Below are positions 42,740-51,690 of a stretch of DNA of 64,000 nucleotides, in pieces; position 1 is the first letter of the stretch; each line of letters starts with the position of its first letter. Position numbers and translations under genes: made by a program. The stretch spans positions 1 to 64,000 of the forward strand of contig CAYGSN010000006.1 in the NCBI GenBank assembly GCA_964352675.1, read 5' to 3'. The stretch is from CAYGSN01 sp964352675 (GTDB lineage: Bacteria; Pseudomonadota; Alphaproteobacteria; Micavibrionales; Micavibrionaceae). The notes below the pieces were generated by a model. The model saw nothing but the letters and a program-made list of their open reading frames with translations. It ran no database searches and was not told where the DNA came from.

Positions 42740-43471
42740 CTATCCCATATCAAAAAGAATCAGTTCCGCATCTGTCTGCGCGCTGAGATCAATCTGGGCG
42801 ACGTCTGTAATTTCTGCGCCATCGCCTTCCTTCAGCGTTTCTCCATTGAGCGTCACATGCCCGCGGGCCACTTGTAGAAACCCGCCGCGCCCTTGTTCAA
42901 ATTCGTAAGATGCGCTTTGTCCGTCACCCAGCTTGGCGATCAGCATGCGCACATCTTGATGAATGGTCACGGCTCCATCGGTTCCATGACGATCACCCAC
43001 CAATTTGAAACCGTCTTTTAGTTCGGCATCTTCAAATTTCTTTTGCTCATAGCCAGGTTCGGTATTTTGTGCTTCCGGCAAAATCCAGATTTGGTAGAAA
43101 TGCACCTTCTCTTCATCGGAATTGTTGAACTCACTGTGACGAATCCCGGTGCCTGCACTCATGCGCTGAACTTCACCCGGCATAATGGCAGAGCCGTTTC
43201 CGAGTGAATCCTTGTGCGCCAAAGAGCCTTCTAAAACGTAGGAGATAATCTCCATATTCTCATGTCCGTGCTCCTGAAATCCTCCGCCAGGTGCAACGAT
43301 ATCGTCATTTACTACACGCAAATAGCGAAACCCCATACGCTCAGGGTCCTGAAATCCACTGAAGGAATAAGTGTGCTTGCTGTCCAGCCAGCCCAAATTG
43401 GTTTTGCCACGTAAATCGCGCTCATGAATTTTAATAGTGCCAGTTTGTGGTTGTGTATTCACAGCTGTCAT
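42740..43471 (-). CDS. Pirin-family protein (YhhW-like)
   Basis: A 243-residue bicupin of the pirin family; members such as YhhW can oxidise quercetin, and others act as regulators. Metal-binding residues lie in GGGFQEHGHENMEI, with the strongly conserved stretch IMPGEVQRMSAGTGIRHSEFN. The ATG at 43471 is preceded by GAGGAG; the longer open frame is rejected. It lies between bioB and bioF on the opposite strand, with 7 bases to the bioB stop. No link to biotin synthesis is known. Confidence 0.92.
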   Translation of the reverse strand: MTAVNTQPQTGTIKIHERDLRGKTNLGWLDSKHTYSFSGFQDPERMGFRYLRVVNDDIVAPGGGFQEHGHENMEIISYVLEGSLAHKDSLGNGSAIMPGEVQRMSAGTGIRHSEFNNSDEEKVHFYQIWILPEAQNTEPGYEQKKFEDAELKDGFKLVGDRHGTDGAVTIHQDVRMLIAKLGDGQSASYEFEQGRGGFLQVARGHVTLNGETLKEGDGAEITDVAQIDLSAQTDAELILFDMG

Positions 43472-43579
43472 AAGAAATCTCCTCGTAAAATGAATGTGAA
43501 TTTTATTTAGCATTTATTTCCGAAGGTTCAAGAGAACCTAAAGGCTTGTAATTTCAGTCATTTTGATGAATATGAAGCC

Positions 43580-44734
43580 ATGGATCGTTTTGTAAAACTT
43601 TTAGCCGATTTAAAAGCCCGGGGACGGTATAGATCCTTGAAATCCGCAAAGGGTCTGGATCTGACCTCCAATGATTATTTGGGGATGCGGGAGCATCCGG
43701 GCTTACGCGCAGCGGCACTGGCGGCGATTGAGGGCGGTATGGATCTGGGAGCGGGCGGCTCCCGCCTGCTGCGCGGGAATGCGCCGGAACATGAGGCGCT
43801 GGAGGAATTCGCGGCTTCCTATTTCGCCTGCGAAAAGGCGCTCTATTTCCCAACCGGGTTTCAGGCCAACACGGCGATTTTTCAGGCGCTGCCCGGCCGT
43901 CACGATACGATTCTTTTCGATGAATATATCCATGCCAGCGCGCGCGAAGGCATTCAAAACAGCCCGGCGGCGCAGGTGAAGCTGCCCCATAATGATCTGA
44001 ACGCCTATGAAGTGGCGCTGAAAAAGGTGCATGAGGTAAGGCGGGCGGGCGGCATGCTATGGCTGGCGGTAGAATCGCTTTATTCCATGGATGGCGATAT
44101 TGCGCCGTTGGCGGAGATTGCCGCGCTCGCGCAAAAATATGAAGCGATGCTGATCGTCGATGAAGCTCATGCGACTGGTGTTTTGGGTGAGAACGGCAAG
44201 GGGCTTTCTTTTGGTCTAGAACAGGACAACATCATCACACTTCATACCTGCGGCAAAGCGGTGGGCGTGGCTGGCGGGCTGGTCTGCGCCTCGGCGGAGA
44301 TCATTGATACGCTTATCAATACCGCGCGCGCTTTCATTTATTCCACCGCGCCGATGCCTCTGCAGGCGCATTTGGTTCGGCGTTCCCTCGAAATCCTCAC
44401 CAGTGAAGACGGTGATGCGAGAAGATACTCTCTTTCAACTATTTTACATTATGTAAAGTTAAATATAGGGGGAACGGGGGTTGATGTACTCGGATGGGCG
44501 GAAGCTGAGCCGACCCATATCGTGCCGATTATCCTGGGCGAGGATGCGCATGCGGTTGAGGTTGCGGCGGCTCTCCAAGTCGAAGGCTATGATATCCGTG
44601 CCATTCGCCCGCCGACAGTGCCCGAGGGCACGGCCCGTCTGCGCCTGTCCTTGTCATCGCAGCTACAGGAGGATACACTGCAGGTATTCTTTGAAATTTT
44701 GAGTGACACACTGCGTAAAAGGAGAGCGGCATGA
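43580..44734 (+). CDS. bioF: 8-amino-7-oxononanoate synthase BioF
   Basis: BioF condenses a pimeloyl thioester with alanine, the first step of biotin ring formation. The protein has 384 residues and is PLP-dependent. The DYLGM segment near residue 33, GAGGSRLLRG, DEAHATGVLG and the lysine-containing HTCGKAVGVAGG are the expected motifs. Its stop overlaps the bioD start (ATGA), and bioA and a diiron protein follow. Confidence 0.95.
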   Translation: MDRFVKLLADLKARGRYRSLKSAKGLDLTSNDYLGMREHPGLRAAALAAIEGGMDLGAGGSRLLRGNAPEHEALEEFAASYFACEKALYFPTGFQANTAIFQALPGRHDTILFDEYIHASAREGIQNSPAAQVKLPHNDLNAYEVALKKVHEVRRAGGMLWLAVESLYSMDGDIAPLAEIAALAQKYEAMLIVDEAHATGVLGENGKGLSFGLEQDNIITLHTCGKAVGVAGGLVCASAEIIDTLINTARAFIYSTAPMPLQAHLVRRSLEILTSEDGDARRYSLSTILHYVKLNIGGTGVDVLGWAEAEPTHIVPIILGEDAHAVEVAAALQVEGYDIRAIRPPTVPEGTARLRLSLSSQLQEDTLQVFFEILSDTLRKRRAA

Positions 44735-45357
44735 GTAACGCTTATATTATCACAGGCACAGATACAAATGTGGGCAAGACCGTCTTTTCGGCTATGCTGG
44801 CGCTGGCCTTGGAGGCCAATTACTGGAAGCCTGTCCAATCGGGCGTGGAAAATGTCGATACCAAAACCGTGCAGAATTTGACAGGATTGCCTGACGAGTA
44901 TTTCTTCCCCGAAGCCCATATTCTGACCGAGCCTTTATCGCCTCACCGCGCGGCGGAGATTGACGATGTGGAGATTGATGTTGATGCGCTGGAGCCGCCT
45001 GAGAGTGAGCGCTCGCTAATTATCGAAGGGGCGGGCGGTCTCATGGTGCCACTGACGCGCAGCAATTTGCAGATCAATGTGTTTAAACGCTGGGAATTGC
45101 CTGTGATCCTCTGCGCGCGCACGGGGCTTGGTACGCTCAATCACACGCTGCTCTCGCTTGAGGCGCTGTGGGCGCGTGAAATGCCCATTCACGGCATTGC
45201 GTTTATTGGCTCCGATAATCCTGATAATATCCAGACGATTGCGGAATTCTCTGGCGAGAAAATTTTGGGGCATCTGCCGGAGCTGGATCATCTCAATGCG
45301 AATACATTGACGCAGGCGTTTCATGCGAATTTTGATATTGAGGATTTTGCAGCCTGA
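44731..45357 (+). CDS. bioD: Dethiobiotin synthetase BioD
   Basis: BioD closes the ureido ring of biotin from diaminopelargonate, CO2 and ATP. The protein has 208 residues. The Walker A motif is GTDTNVGKT near residue 9; YWKPVQSG and EGAGGLMVPL follow, all typical of the family. It overlaps bioF by 4 bases and is followed by bioA after 11 bases. Confidence 0.95.
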   Translation: MSNAYIITGTDTNVGKTVFSAMLALALEANYWKPVQSGVENVDTKTVQNLTGLPDEYFFPEAHILTEPLSPHRAAEIDDVEIDVDALEPPESERSLIIEGAGGLMVPLTRSNLQINVFKRWELPVILCARTGLGTLNHTLLSLEALWAREMPIHGIAFIGSDNPDNIQTIAEFSGEKILGHLPELDHLNANTLTQAFHANFDIEDFAA

Positions 45358-45368
45358 AGGATTTTAGA

Positions 45369-46640
45369 ATGACCCAATCTCCTCTCTGGCATCCGTTTAC
45401 ACAGCATAAAACAGCCGGACCCATGATTGAAATTGCGCGGGCCGAAGGGGCGTATCTGTTTACGCCGGACGGACGCAAAATCATTGATGGCATCTCCAGC
45501 TGGTGGGTGAATGCGCACGGCCATAACCATCCCAAAATTGTGCAGGCGGTGAAAGATTATACCGGCACGTTGGATCAGATTATTTTCGCGGGCTTCACCC
45601 ATGAACCGGCGCAGCGTTTTGCCGAAAAATTGCTGCGGTTAATGGGCGCGCCCTACAACCATGTGTTCCTGTCCGATAGTGGTTCCACATCCGTAGAAGT
45701 CGCGCTGAAAATGGCGATCGGTTTTTGCCAGCATCATAATAAAAAGCGCAGCAAAATTGTCGCGTTGGGGGGCGGGTATCACGGCGATACGTTCGGCGCG
45801 ATGGCAGCCGGGGCGCGATCAGCCTTTACGCGCGGGATGGAGGATTATCTGTTCGAGGTCACCCATGTCCCGCCGGGTGATCTGCAGCGTCTGGAAGAGG
45901 TTTTGAAAGCCGGCGATGCCGCGGCCTTTATTTTCGAGCCGCTGGTACAGGGCGCGGGGGGGATGAATATGTATGGCGCGGATGTGCTTCGTGACATGTT
46001 GGCGCTGTGTCGCAAATATGACGTGATCTCCATTGCTGATGAGGTAATGACCGGGTTCGGCCGCACGGGCACGATGTTTGCCTGTGATCAATCCGGCAAG
46101 AAAGCGCAAGAGCGCCCGGATATCATGTGCCTGTCAAAATGCATGACCAACGGATTTTTGCCGATGGGTGCGACGGTCTGCGGACAAGAAATATATAATG
46201 CGTTTTACCATGAGGAGCGCAGCAAAATGTTCTTCCATTCCTCCTCTTTCACCGGCAATCCCCTGGCCTGCGTCGCGGCGGCGGCCGCGCTGGATATCTG
46301 GGCGGAAGAGCCTGTGGCCGAACGCCTGCAATTTATCGCCGCCAGCCATGAAAAAGCGCAGCATAAATTCGCGGCGCGCGATGATGTCGAAAATATCCGC
46401 CAGTGCGGTACCATTCTGGCGCTGGATGTTAAGGCGCAAAGCGAGGGATATCTCTCAACCCTTGGGCCGCGCCTGTATCAGATATTCCTGGAGGAGGGTG
46501 TGCTCTTGCGTCCGCTGGGCAATACGGTCTATATTCTCCCCCCATACTGTGTAACGAACGAGGATCTGGAGAAACTCTATGACAGCATCACCATCGCCCT
46601 GGATCGAATCCGGGATGAGCGCAAACAACAAGCGGCATGA
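45369..46640 (+). CDS. bioA: Adenosylmethionine-8-amino-7-oxononanoate aminotransferase BioA
   Basis: BioA makes diaminopelargonate, using SAM as amino donor and PLP as cofactor. The protein has 423 residues. It carries WHPFTQ near the start (substrate-binding region of BioA), SWWVNAHGHNHP, DEVMTGFGRTGTMFA and the PLP Lys in CLSKCMTNGFLPMGA. It overlaps the following diiron-protein gene by 26 bases, which points to tight co-translation. Confidence 0.96.
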   Translation: MTQSPLWHPFTQHKTAGPMIEIARAEGAYLFTPDGRKIIDGISSWWVNAHGHNHPKIVQAVKDYTGTLDQIIFAGFTHEPAQRFAEKLLRLMGAPYNHVFLSDSGSTSVEVALKMAIGFCQHHNKKRSKIVALGGGYHGDTFGAMAAGARSAFTRGMEDYLFEVTHVPPGDLQRLEEVLKAGDAAAFIFEPLVQGAGGMNMYGADVLRDMLALCRKYDVISIADEVMTGFGRTGTMFACDQSGKKAQERPDIMCLSKCMTNGFLPMGATVCGQEIYNAFYHEERSKMFFHSSSFTGNPLACVAAAAALDIWAEEPVAERLQFIAASHEKAQHKFAARDDVENIRQCGTILALDVKAQSEGYLSTLGPRLYQIFLEEGVLLRPLGNTVYILPPYCVTNEDLEKLYDSITIALDRIRDERKQQAA

Positions 46641-47250
46641 AGCGCCGGTCCGCGAATTTTTAACCGAAATCGTCGAACGTCCGGAAGAACATGCAAAATT
46701 CATGAATATGCTCTCCATGCTGGAGCATATGGGCAGCCGTAAAATCATGGTCAGCCAGATGAACCGGCAGGAGACCCTCACCGAGGACACGCTGAAGCAT
46801 CTGGCCGAGGAGGCCCGCCACGCTTATTTCTTTAAGCGTCAGGCTGAGCGCATGGCTGGCCGCGCGCTGGATGGCTATCGTGAAGAGAACACAATGTGCC
46901 GCGTTCCGGCGTTGATGTATTTCGGGCGGCTGGACGCCGGGATCGCTCAGAAGGTCACGGGCGGCGCGGACGACACCGAAAACCAGGTCTATCCTTGGGT
47001 GTCGATGATTATCGAGTTGCGCGCCTGTTGGCTCTATCACATTTATCATGAGGTTCTGGAAGCCTCCTCCGTCAAACTTTCCCTGAAATCTTTGCTGGCC
47101 GAGGAAGACCAGCATCTCGCCGAAATGTATGAGATGGTCGGTGGGAACACGGATTTGCTGAAATCCCTAAGTGCGTATGAAACCGAATTGTTTGGGAAGC
47201 TATGGAATTCGCTGCAGAATCAACATGAGGATATCCGTCAAGCAGCTTAA
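46615..47250 (+). CDS. Ferritin-like diiron protein at the end of the biotin operon
   Basis: A 211-residue helical protein I cannot place in a named family. It shows a complete ferritin-like set of metal ligands: Glu37, Glu66-x-x-His69, Glu134, Glu164-x-x-His167, with spacings of 29 and 30 residues between the paired helices. Such proteins bind two irons and often activate oxygen. It begins inside bioA (ATG at 46615, 26-base overlap; ATG at 46579 also in frame) and ends the bioFDA transcript. The window holds no bioC, bioH, bioG or bioZ, so a role in making or freeing the pimeloyl precursor is a fair inference, though a rescue or unrelated oxidase role is possible. Confidence 0.75.
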   Translation: MSANNKRHEAPVREFLTEIVERPEEHAKFMNMLSMLEHMGSRKIMVSQMNRQETLTEDTLKHLAEEARHAYFFKRQAERMAGRALDGYREENTMCRVPALMYFGRLDAGIAQKVTGGADDTENQVYPWVSMIIELRACWLYHIYHEVLEASSVKLSLKSLLAEEDQHLAEMYEMVGGNTDLLKSLSAYETELFGKLWNSLQNQHEDIRQAA

Positions 47251-47338
47251 ATTACAGGCTTCCACCCCAAAAATCCCTGTGCTAGACTGCGATTCTTCTA
47301 AAGAATTTAAGATATTAACCTTAATGGAACCCAAGCCC

Positions 47339-48454
47339 ATGAAACTCACTATTGAACGTGCCGCCCTTTTACGCTCTCTCAATCACGTACAAAGCGTTGT
47401 CGAGCGCCGGAATACCATTCCTATTCTCTCCAATGTCTTGATCAAGGCCGAAGACGGCATGTTGTCCCTGACCACCACGGATATGGATCTTGAGATTGTC
47501 GAATCGGTGGCCGCGAATGTGAAAACGGCGGGGTCAACCACGGCTCCTGCACATACCTTGCACGACATCGTCCGCAAACTGCCCGACGGCAGCGATGTAG
47601 AGCTGGCACTGAACGCCGAAGGAACGCAAATGACGGTGAAGGCCGGGCGGTCTCAATTCAAGCTGTCCTGTCTTCCAATCGGCGATTTCCCGGAGCTTGG
47701 CGCTGGCGATCTTCCGAACAGCTTTGCTATTCCTGCTGCTGATTTGCGGGCAGTTATCGACCGTACGAAATTCGCGATGAGCACAGAGGAAACCCGTTAT
47801 TACCTGAACGGCATTTATCTGCACGAAGCGGACAGCAACGGCGTGACTGTTTTACGGGCCGTGGCCACGGATGGTCACCGCCTGGCGCGATTTGAGATGC
47901 CTTTGCCCGGCGGCGCAACCGGCATGCCCGGTGTTATTATCCCGCGCAAGGCGATTGGAGAGTTGCGCAAGCTGATCGATGAGGCCGCGGACACAATCCA
48001 GATTGAGCTGTCCGAGAGCAAAATTCGTTTTGTCTTCGACCATGTGATTCTGACCTCCAAGCTGATTGATGGTACCTTCCCGGATTACCAGCGCGTGATC
48101 CCCGAAGGCAACGACAAAATCGTCGAGGTGGACCCGAAGGCATTCTCCAGCGCGATCGACCGCGTTTCCACGATTTCCGATGGTAAATCCCGTGCGCTGA
48201 AAATCACGCTGAACGGCAAGCAAATGACGCTTTCCGCCAGCTCTGCGGAGTCCGGCAGTGCAACGGAAGAGCTGGAGGTTAATGGCGAGACTGAGATCGA
48301 GATTGGCTTTAATGCGAAATATTTGCTCGATATCACATCGCAAATTGACGGCGAAGGCTGCCGCTTGACCCTCGCCGATCCGGCCAGCCCGACCATTATT
48401 CAGGATAATAGCGATCTGTCCGCGCTCTATGTGATTATGCCGCTGCGGGTTTAA
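47339..48454 (+). CDS. dnaN: DNA polymerase III sliding clamp DnaN
   Basis: DnaN is the ring-shaped clamp that tethers polymerases to DNA. The protein has 371 residues, the usual length. The N terminus MKLTIERAALLRSLNHVQSV, the TDGHRLA segment and the C-terminal YVIMPLRV are diagnostic. The frame is open from 47171, but the start at 47339 (or ATG 47324) matches the family N terminus. It is separated from recF by a small inserted gene. Confidence 0.97.
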   Translation: MKLTIERAALLRSLNHVQSVVERRNTIPILSNVLIKAEDGMLSLTTTDMDLEIVESVAANVKTAGSTTAPAHTLHDIVRKLPDGSDVELALNAEGTQMTVKAGRSQFKLSCLPIGDFPELGAGDLPNSFAIPAADLRAVIDRTKFAMSTEETRYYLNGIYLHEADSNGVTVLRAVATDGHRLARFEMPLPGGATGMPGVIIPRKAIGELRKLIDEAADTIQIELSESKIRFVFDHVILTSKLIDGTFPDYQRVIPEGNDKIVEVDPKAFSSAIDRVSTISDGKSRALKITLNGKQMTLSASSAESGSATEELEVNGETEIEIGFNAKYLLDITSQIDGEGCRLTLADPASPTIIQDNSDLSALYVIMPLRV

Positions 48455-48457
48455 TTG

Positions 48458-48700
48458 ATGCAATCTCAAACTACAAATACCTACGATTGTGATGTTTGTG
48501 ATAAAAGTTTTGAGATGGCAAATGGCCGCTATAATGGAAAGTTTATAAAAACCTACTACATAAATGTTTGTATGCCTTGTTATAGGGCAAACTGGGATGG
48601 TTGGGCACCACAATTTGAAGAGCGAGTGCTTAAAAATCTCAAAGATAAAGAAGAAGGTTTCCCCGAGAGAAACGAAAACGATCTTTTGCCTCGAGAGTAA
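48458..48700 (+). CDS. Small two-CxxC protein between dnaN and recF
   Basis: An 80-residue protein with two CxxC pairs (C-D-V-C near residue 11 and C-M-P-C near 39), which suggests a zinc ribbon. It starts 3 bases after the dnaN stop; an in-frame TTG at 48455 also exists. Base composition is clearly more AT-rich than dnaN and recF, so it may be a later insertion into the replication cluster. The function is unknown. Confidence 0.65.
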   Translation: MQSQTTNTYDCDVCDKSFEMANGRYNGKFIKTYYINVCMPCYRANWDGWAPQFEERVLKNLKDKEEGFPERNENDLLPRE

Positions 48701-48717
48701 TAATATATAGATTATGT

Positions 48718-49860
48718 ATGTCTTATATCTCATCCCTCAAGCTCCATAACTTCCGGTGCTATTCTGCTGCTGCGCTGTCTGATCTGGCGGCGGGGTTTGT
48801 GGTTCTGCACGGCCCAAACGGGGCGGGCAAGACGAATGTGCTGGAGGCGCTCTCACTACTCTCCCCCGGCCGGGGTCTGCGTGGGGCGCGGGTGATGGAG
48901 ATGCAGTGCCAGCAACAGGCGGCACAGCCCTGGGCCGTTGCTGCGGCGCTGGAGACCTCTTACGGCACGGTGCAGCTTGGCACCGGGCTGGATCCGCAAA
49001 CGGAAAAGCGTACCATCCGCATCAACGGCGCAACCGCGCGCGGGCAAAATGCGCTGGCGGAGCATTTGGCCTGTGTCTGGCTCACGCCCCAGATGGACCG
49101 GATCTTTATCGATGCAGCCGGTGATCGCCGCCGCTTTCTTGATCGCCTTGTCTTTGCCTTTGATCCCGGCCATTCCGGGCGCGTGACGCGCTACGAAAAT
49201 GCGCTGCGCCAGCGCTCGAAACTGTTGCAGGACGGCAAGGGCGAGCCGGCCTGGCTGGAATCGCTGGAGGCGCAGATGGCCGAAACCGGCGTGGCGATTG
49301 CGGCCGCCCGTCTGGAATTTGTCCAGCGTCTGCAAAAAGCCAGCGAAGCACATCGGAATGATCATTTTCCTCTCGCGCAGCTCACCGCCAAAGGCACGGT
49401 GGAGGAGCTGCTTCAAAACTCTCCGGCCTTAGAGGTGGAGGAGATGTTCCGCTACCAGCTTTCGGAATCGCGCGGCGTTGATATGCTCACTGGCGGCGCG
49501 GCGACGGGCCCGCATAAATCCGATTTGGCCGTGAAAATGGCGGCCAAGAATATGAAGGCGGACCAATGCTCAACCGGTGAGCAAAAGGCGTTGCTGATCG
49601 GGATTATTCTGGCCCATGCGCGCCTGATCGCGGCGGAGCGCGGAAGCCCGCCGATCTTATTGTTGGATGAGGTCGCCGCGCATCTGGATGAAAATCGCCG
49701 TGCCGCGCTGTATGAAATTCTGGAGTCGCTGGGCGGGCAAGTCTGGCTGACCGGCACGGACCGTTCCCTGTTCAGCGCCATCGAAAACACGGCGCAGATG
49801 TTTGAGGTGCGCGAGGCACAGATTGCCGCCATGAGCGATCAGGCCCTGCTGCGGGCGTGA
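48718..49860 (+). CDS. recF: DNA replication and repair protein RecF
   Basis: RecF is an SMC-like ATPase that helps load RecA at gaps. The protein has 380 residues. Walker A GPNGAGKTN lies near residue 35, STGEQKALLIG is the signature and ILLLDEVAAHLDENR the Walker B region. The start SLKLHNFRCY is typical. Its last 22 bases overlap a convergent P-loop gene. Confidence 0.95.
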   Translation: MSYISSLKLHNFRCYSAAALSDLAAGFVVLHGPNGAGKTNVLEALSLLSPGRGLRGARVMEMQCQQQAAQPWAVAAALETSYGTVQLGTGLDPQTEKRTIRINGATARGQNALAEHLACVWLTPQMDRIFIDAAGDRRRFLDRLVFAFDPGHSGRVTRYENALRQRSKLLQDGKGEPAWLESLEAQMAETGVAIAAARLEFVQRLQKASEAHRNDHFPLAQLTAKGTVEELLQNSPALEVEEMFRYQLSESRGVDMLTGGAATGPHKSDLAVKMAAKNMKADQCSTGEQKALLIGIILAHARLIAAERGSPPILLLDEVAAHLDENRRAALYEILESLGGQVWLTGTDRSLFSAIENTAQMFEVREAQIAAMSDQALLRA

Positions 49861-50411
49861 TCCAGAATGGCCTGCGCGGATTCTGCGGGCGCGGCCGATG
49901 TTGTATCCAGCTCCAGAAGATTGGGGTGCCCGGCCATCAGGGGTTTGTATTTTTCATTGTTCCGGCGCGGTGATTCCGGGTTGGTTTCCTTCATACGCGC
50001 ATGGCGCTCGGCGCTGACGATGCGGCGCGTGTTTTCCTCAACCCCGCAGATCAAGCGCACGGGAACAAACAGCCCGTTCCTTTCCGCCTCTGCCAGTTTC
50101 TGAATGCGGGCAAACCATGCATGATCTTCTTGGTTGTGATCGAACAGGGCATTGGTCAGCACAAAGCTGTATTCCGGCGGCGAGATATGAACCATCGTGT
50201 CAAAGACAGCTTCCCAGATTTTTTCGGCATTGCTCCAGATACGTTTGGGCAGCAGGGTTTTGCCGTCCTGACGGATCAGGCTGAAGAGCGGGTTGTTGAT
50301 CAGGTGGTTATCAACCAGCCGGATATTGGGCTCCTGCGCGCAGAGCTCTTTGGCAATCGTGTATTTGCCGACACCGGGAAAGCCAAAAAGGTAAAAGATC
50401 GTGTTGTTCAT
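49839..50411 (-). CDS. P-loop kinase-like protein (190 aa)
   Basis: A 190-residue nucleotide-binding protein with a Walker A motif at residue 10 (GFPGVGKYTIAKEL) and an Arg-rich lid region (ENTRRIVSAERHARMKE), as in small shikimate/adenylate-kinase-like or cytidylate-kinase-like proteins. The substrate is unknown. It convergently overlaps recF by 22 bases. The absence of a membrane segment points to the cytoplasm. Confidence 0.78.
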   Translation of the reverse strand: MNNTIFYLFGFPGVGKYTIAKELCAQEPNIRLVDNHLINNPLFSLIRQDGKTLLPKRIWSNAEKIWEAVFDTMVHISPPEYSFVLTNALFDHNQEDHAWFARIQKLAEAERNGLFVPVRLICGVEENTRRIVSAERHARMKETNPESPRRNNEKYKPLMAGHPNLLELDTTSAAPAESAQAILDHARSRA

Positions 50412-50500
50412 ATCTGCAATGTTAAGTTTTTGTTTTTAAATTGTAAATCACGTTCGTCAGTTCGTTTGTTCAAAACCGGGGGGAGGGGTGGAGGGTGTTG

Positions 50501-50574
50501 ATTTTCCTTTATTTTTCACGGTTTTTGATCATGAAACGAGAATAGCATGAAAACAAGGGCAAATAAAGGAAAAT
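50501..50574. repeat. Long inverted repeat
   Basis: Perfect 14-base arms, ATTTTCCTTTATTT (50501-50514) and its complement (50561-50574), flank a 46-base spacer. It lies between two genes transcribed away from each other. Confidence 0.6.
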
Positions 50575-50656
50575 ATTCCTAAAAAAATGCGGTTCTCAAG
50601 CTGTTTTTGCCTTAATTTTTTATGCCGGCTTTCATAAAAACTGATAGAACGTTCTT

Positions 50657-51550
50657 ATGAGCTGGATTTTCTTTGCCCTGATCGCAGCGATCACCCTGAG
50701 TTTTTCTCCGTTGATCGGGGAGTATTTCAAGGTGCGCTCCCTTTATCTGTTGTTCTGGATGCGGTTGTTTTGTGCGCTGGTCATGCTGCCTGTGGCGATG
50801 ATCGTTCCGGCCCCGGATAATCTTCTTTTTTATCTCTATGTCATGGCCAGTGCGGTGTGTTTTGGTTATGCCGACGTTATCTTTATCGGTCTGGCGGGGC
50901 GGATCGGGGCCGGGCCGGTCTCACGCATCGAACCGTTAAGCGTCGGGGTTACGTTTTTGCTGTGGCTGGTTGTAAGCCCCACGCTGGCGGTATCTTATGT
51001 CGAGCAGCCGGTGCGCGGCGCGGCGATCATGTTGAGTCTGGCGGGCAGTTTGTATTTCGCCAGCCGGCTGCGTTATTGTACGGTCAGCCGTGCGGCGCTG
51101 GTGGAGATGATGCCGGTGGTGATCAGCGCCAGTATCGGGGTGATCATGGCAAAGCTGGCGATGGATGCCTCTGCTCCGCTGGCCGGTGTGGTGTGGTATG
51201 CGATGATCCAGACCGCCACGGTGTGGGTTTTATATTGCGCCCGGCTGGGCTATCTGCAGCTTCGCGGCGGCATGGAGGAGGAGCCGTTTGACTTTTCGCG
51301 GATTTTCGACCGGCGGGTGTTGCTGGCAGGGGCTGTGATTTCTCTGAACTGGTTGTTGCATGTTCCATCCAAACAATATGCGTTTTCGCTGGTCGAAAAT
51401 CCCGCCTATGTAACGATGATTGCCCTGAGCGCGCCGCTGTGGGTGATTCTGTTTTACAGGCTTGCCGGGCGGCAGGAAAAAGCCGATATCTGGTCCGGTC
51501 TGGGGCTGTTGGCCTGTGCGGCTCTGCTGGTGGCGGCAACGCGGCTGTAA
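50657..51550 (+). CDS. DMT/EamA-family permease-like protein
   Basis: A 297-residue membrane protein with about ten helices in two halves, the layout of the drug/metabolite transporter superfamily. The helices begin at once (MSWIFFALIAAITLSFSP) and the C terminus ends with a hydrophobic helix. No ligand can be inferred. It lies 140 bases before gyrB on the same strand. Confidence 0.8.
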   Translation: MSWIFFALIAAITLSFSPLIGEYFKVRSLYLLFWMRLFCALVMLPVAMIVPAPDNLLFYLYVMASAVCFGYADVIFIGLAGRIGAGPVSRIEPLSVGVTFLLWLVVSPTLAVSYVEQPVRGAAIMLSLAGSLYFASRLRYCTVSRAALVEMMPVVISASIGVIMAKLAMDASAPLAGVVWYAMIQTATVWVLYCARLGYLQLRGGMEEEPFDFSRIFDRRVLLAGAVISLNWLLHVPSKQYAFSLVENPAYVTMIALSAPLWVILFYRLAGRQEKADIWSGLGLLACAALLVAATRL

Positions 51551-51690
51551 CCCTTTGAAATAATTGGCAAAAAATCAGGGAAAACTGCGCTTTTTTCCTA
51601 CCTTTCCGCAAGGGGCTGTGCTATACATTCCTATTGGCTAGAACCACCGGAAAATATAGTGTTTCAAACAAAACGGGACTGTAAAAAATC

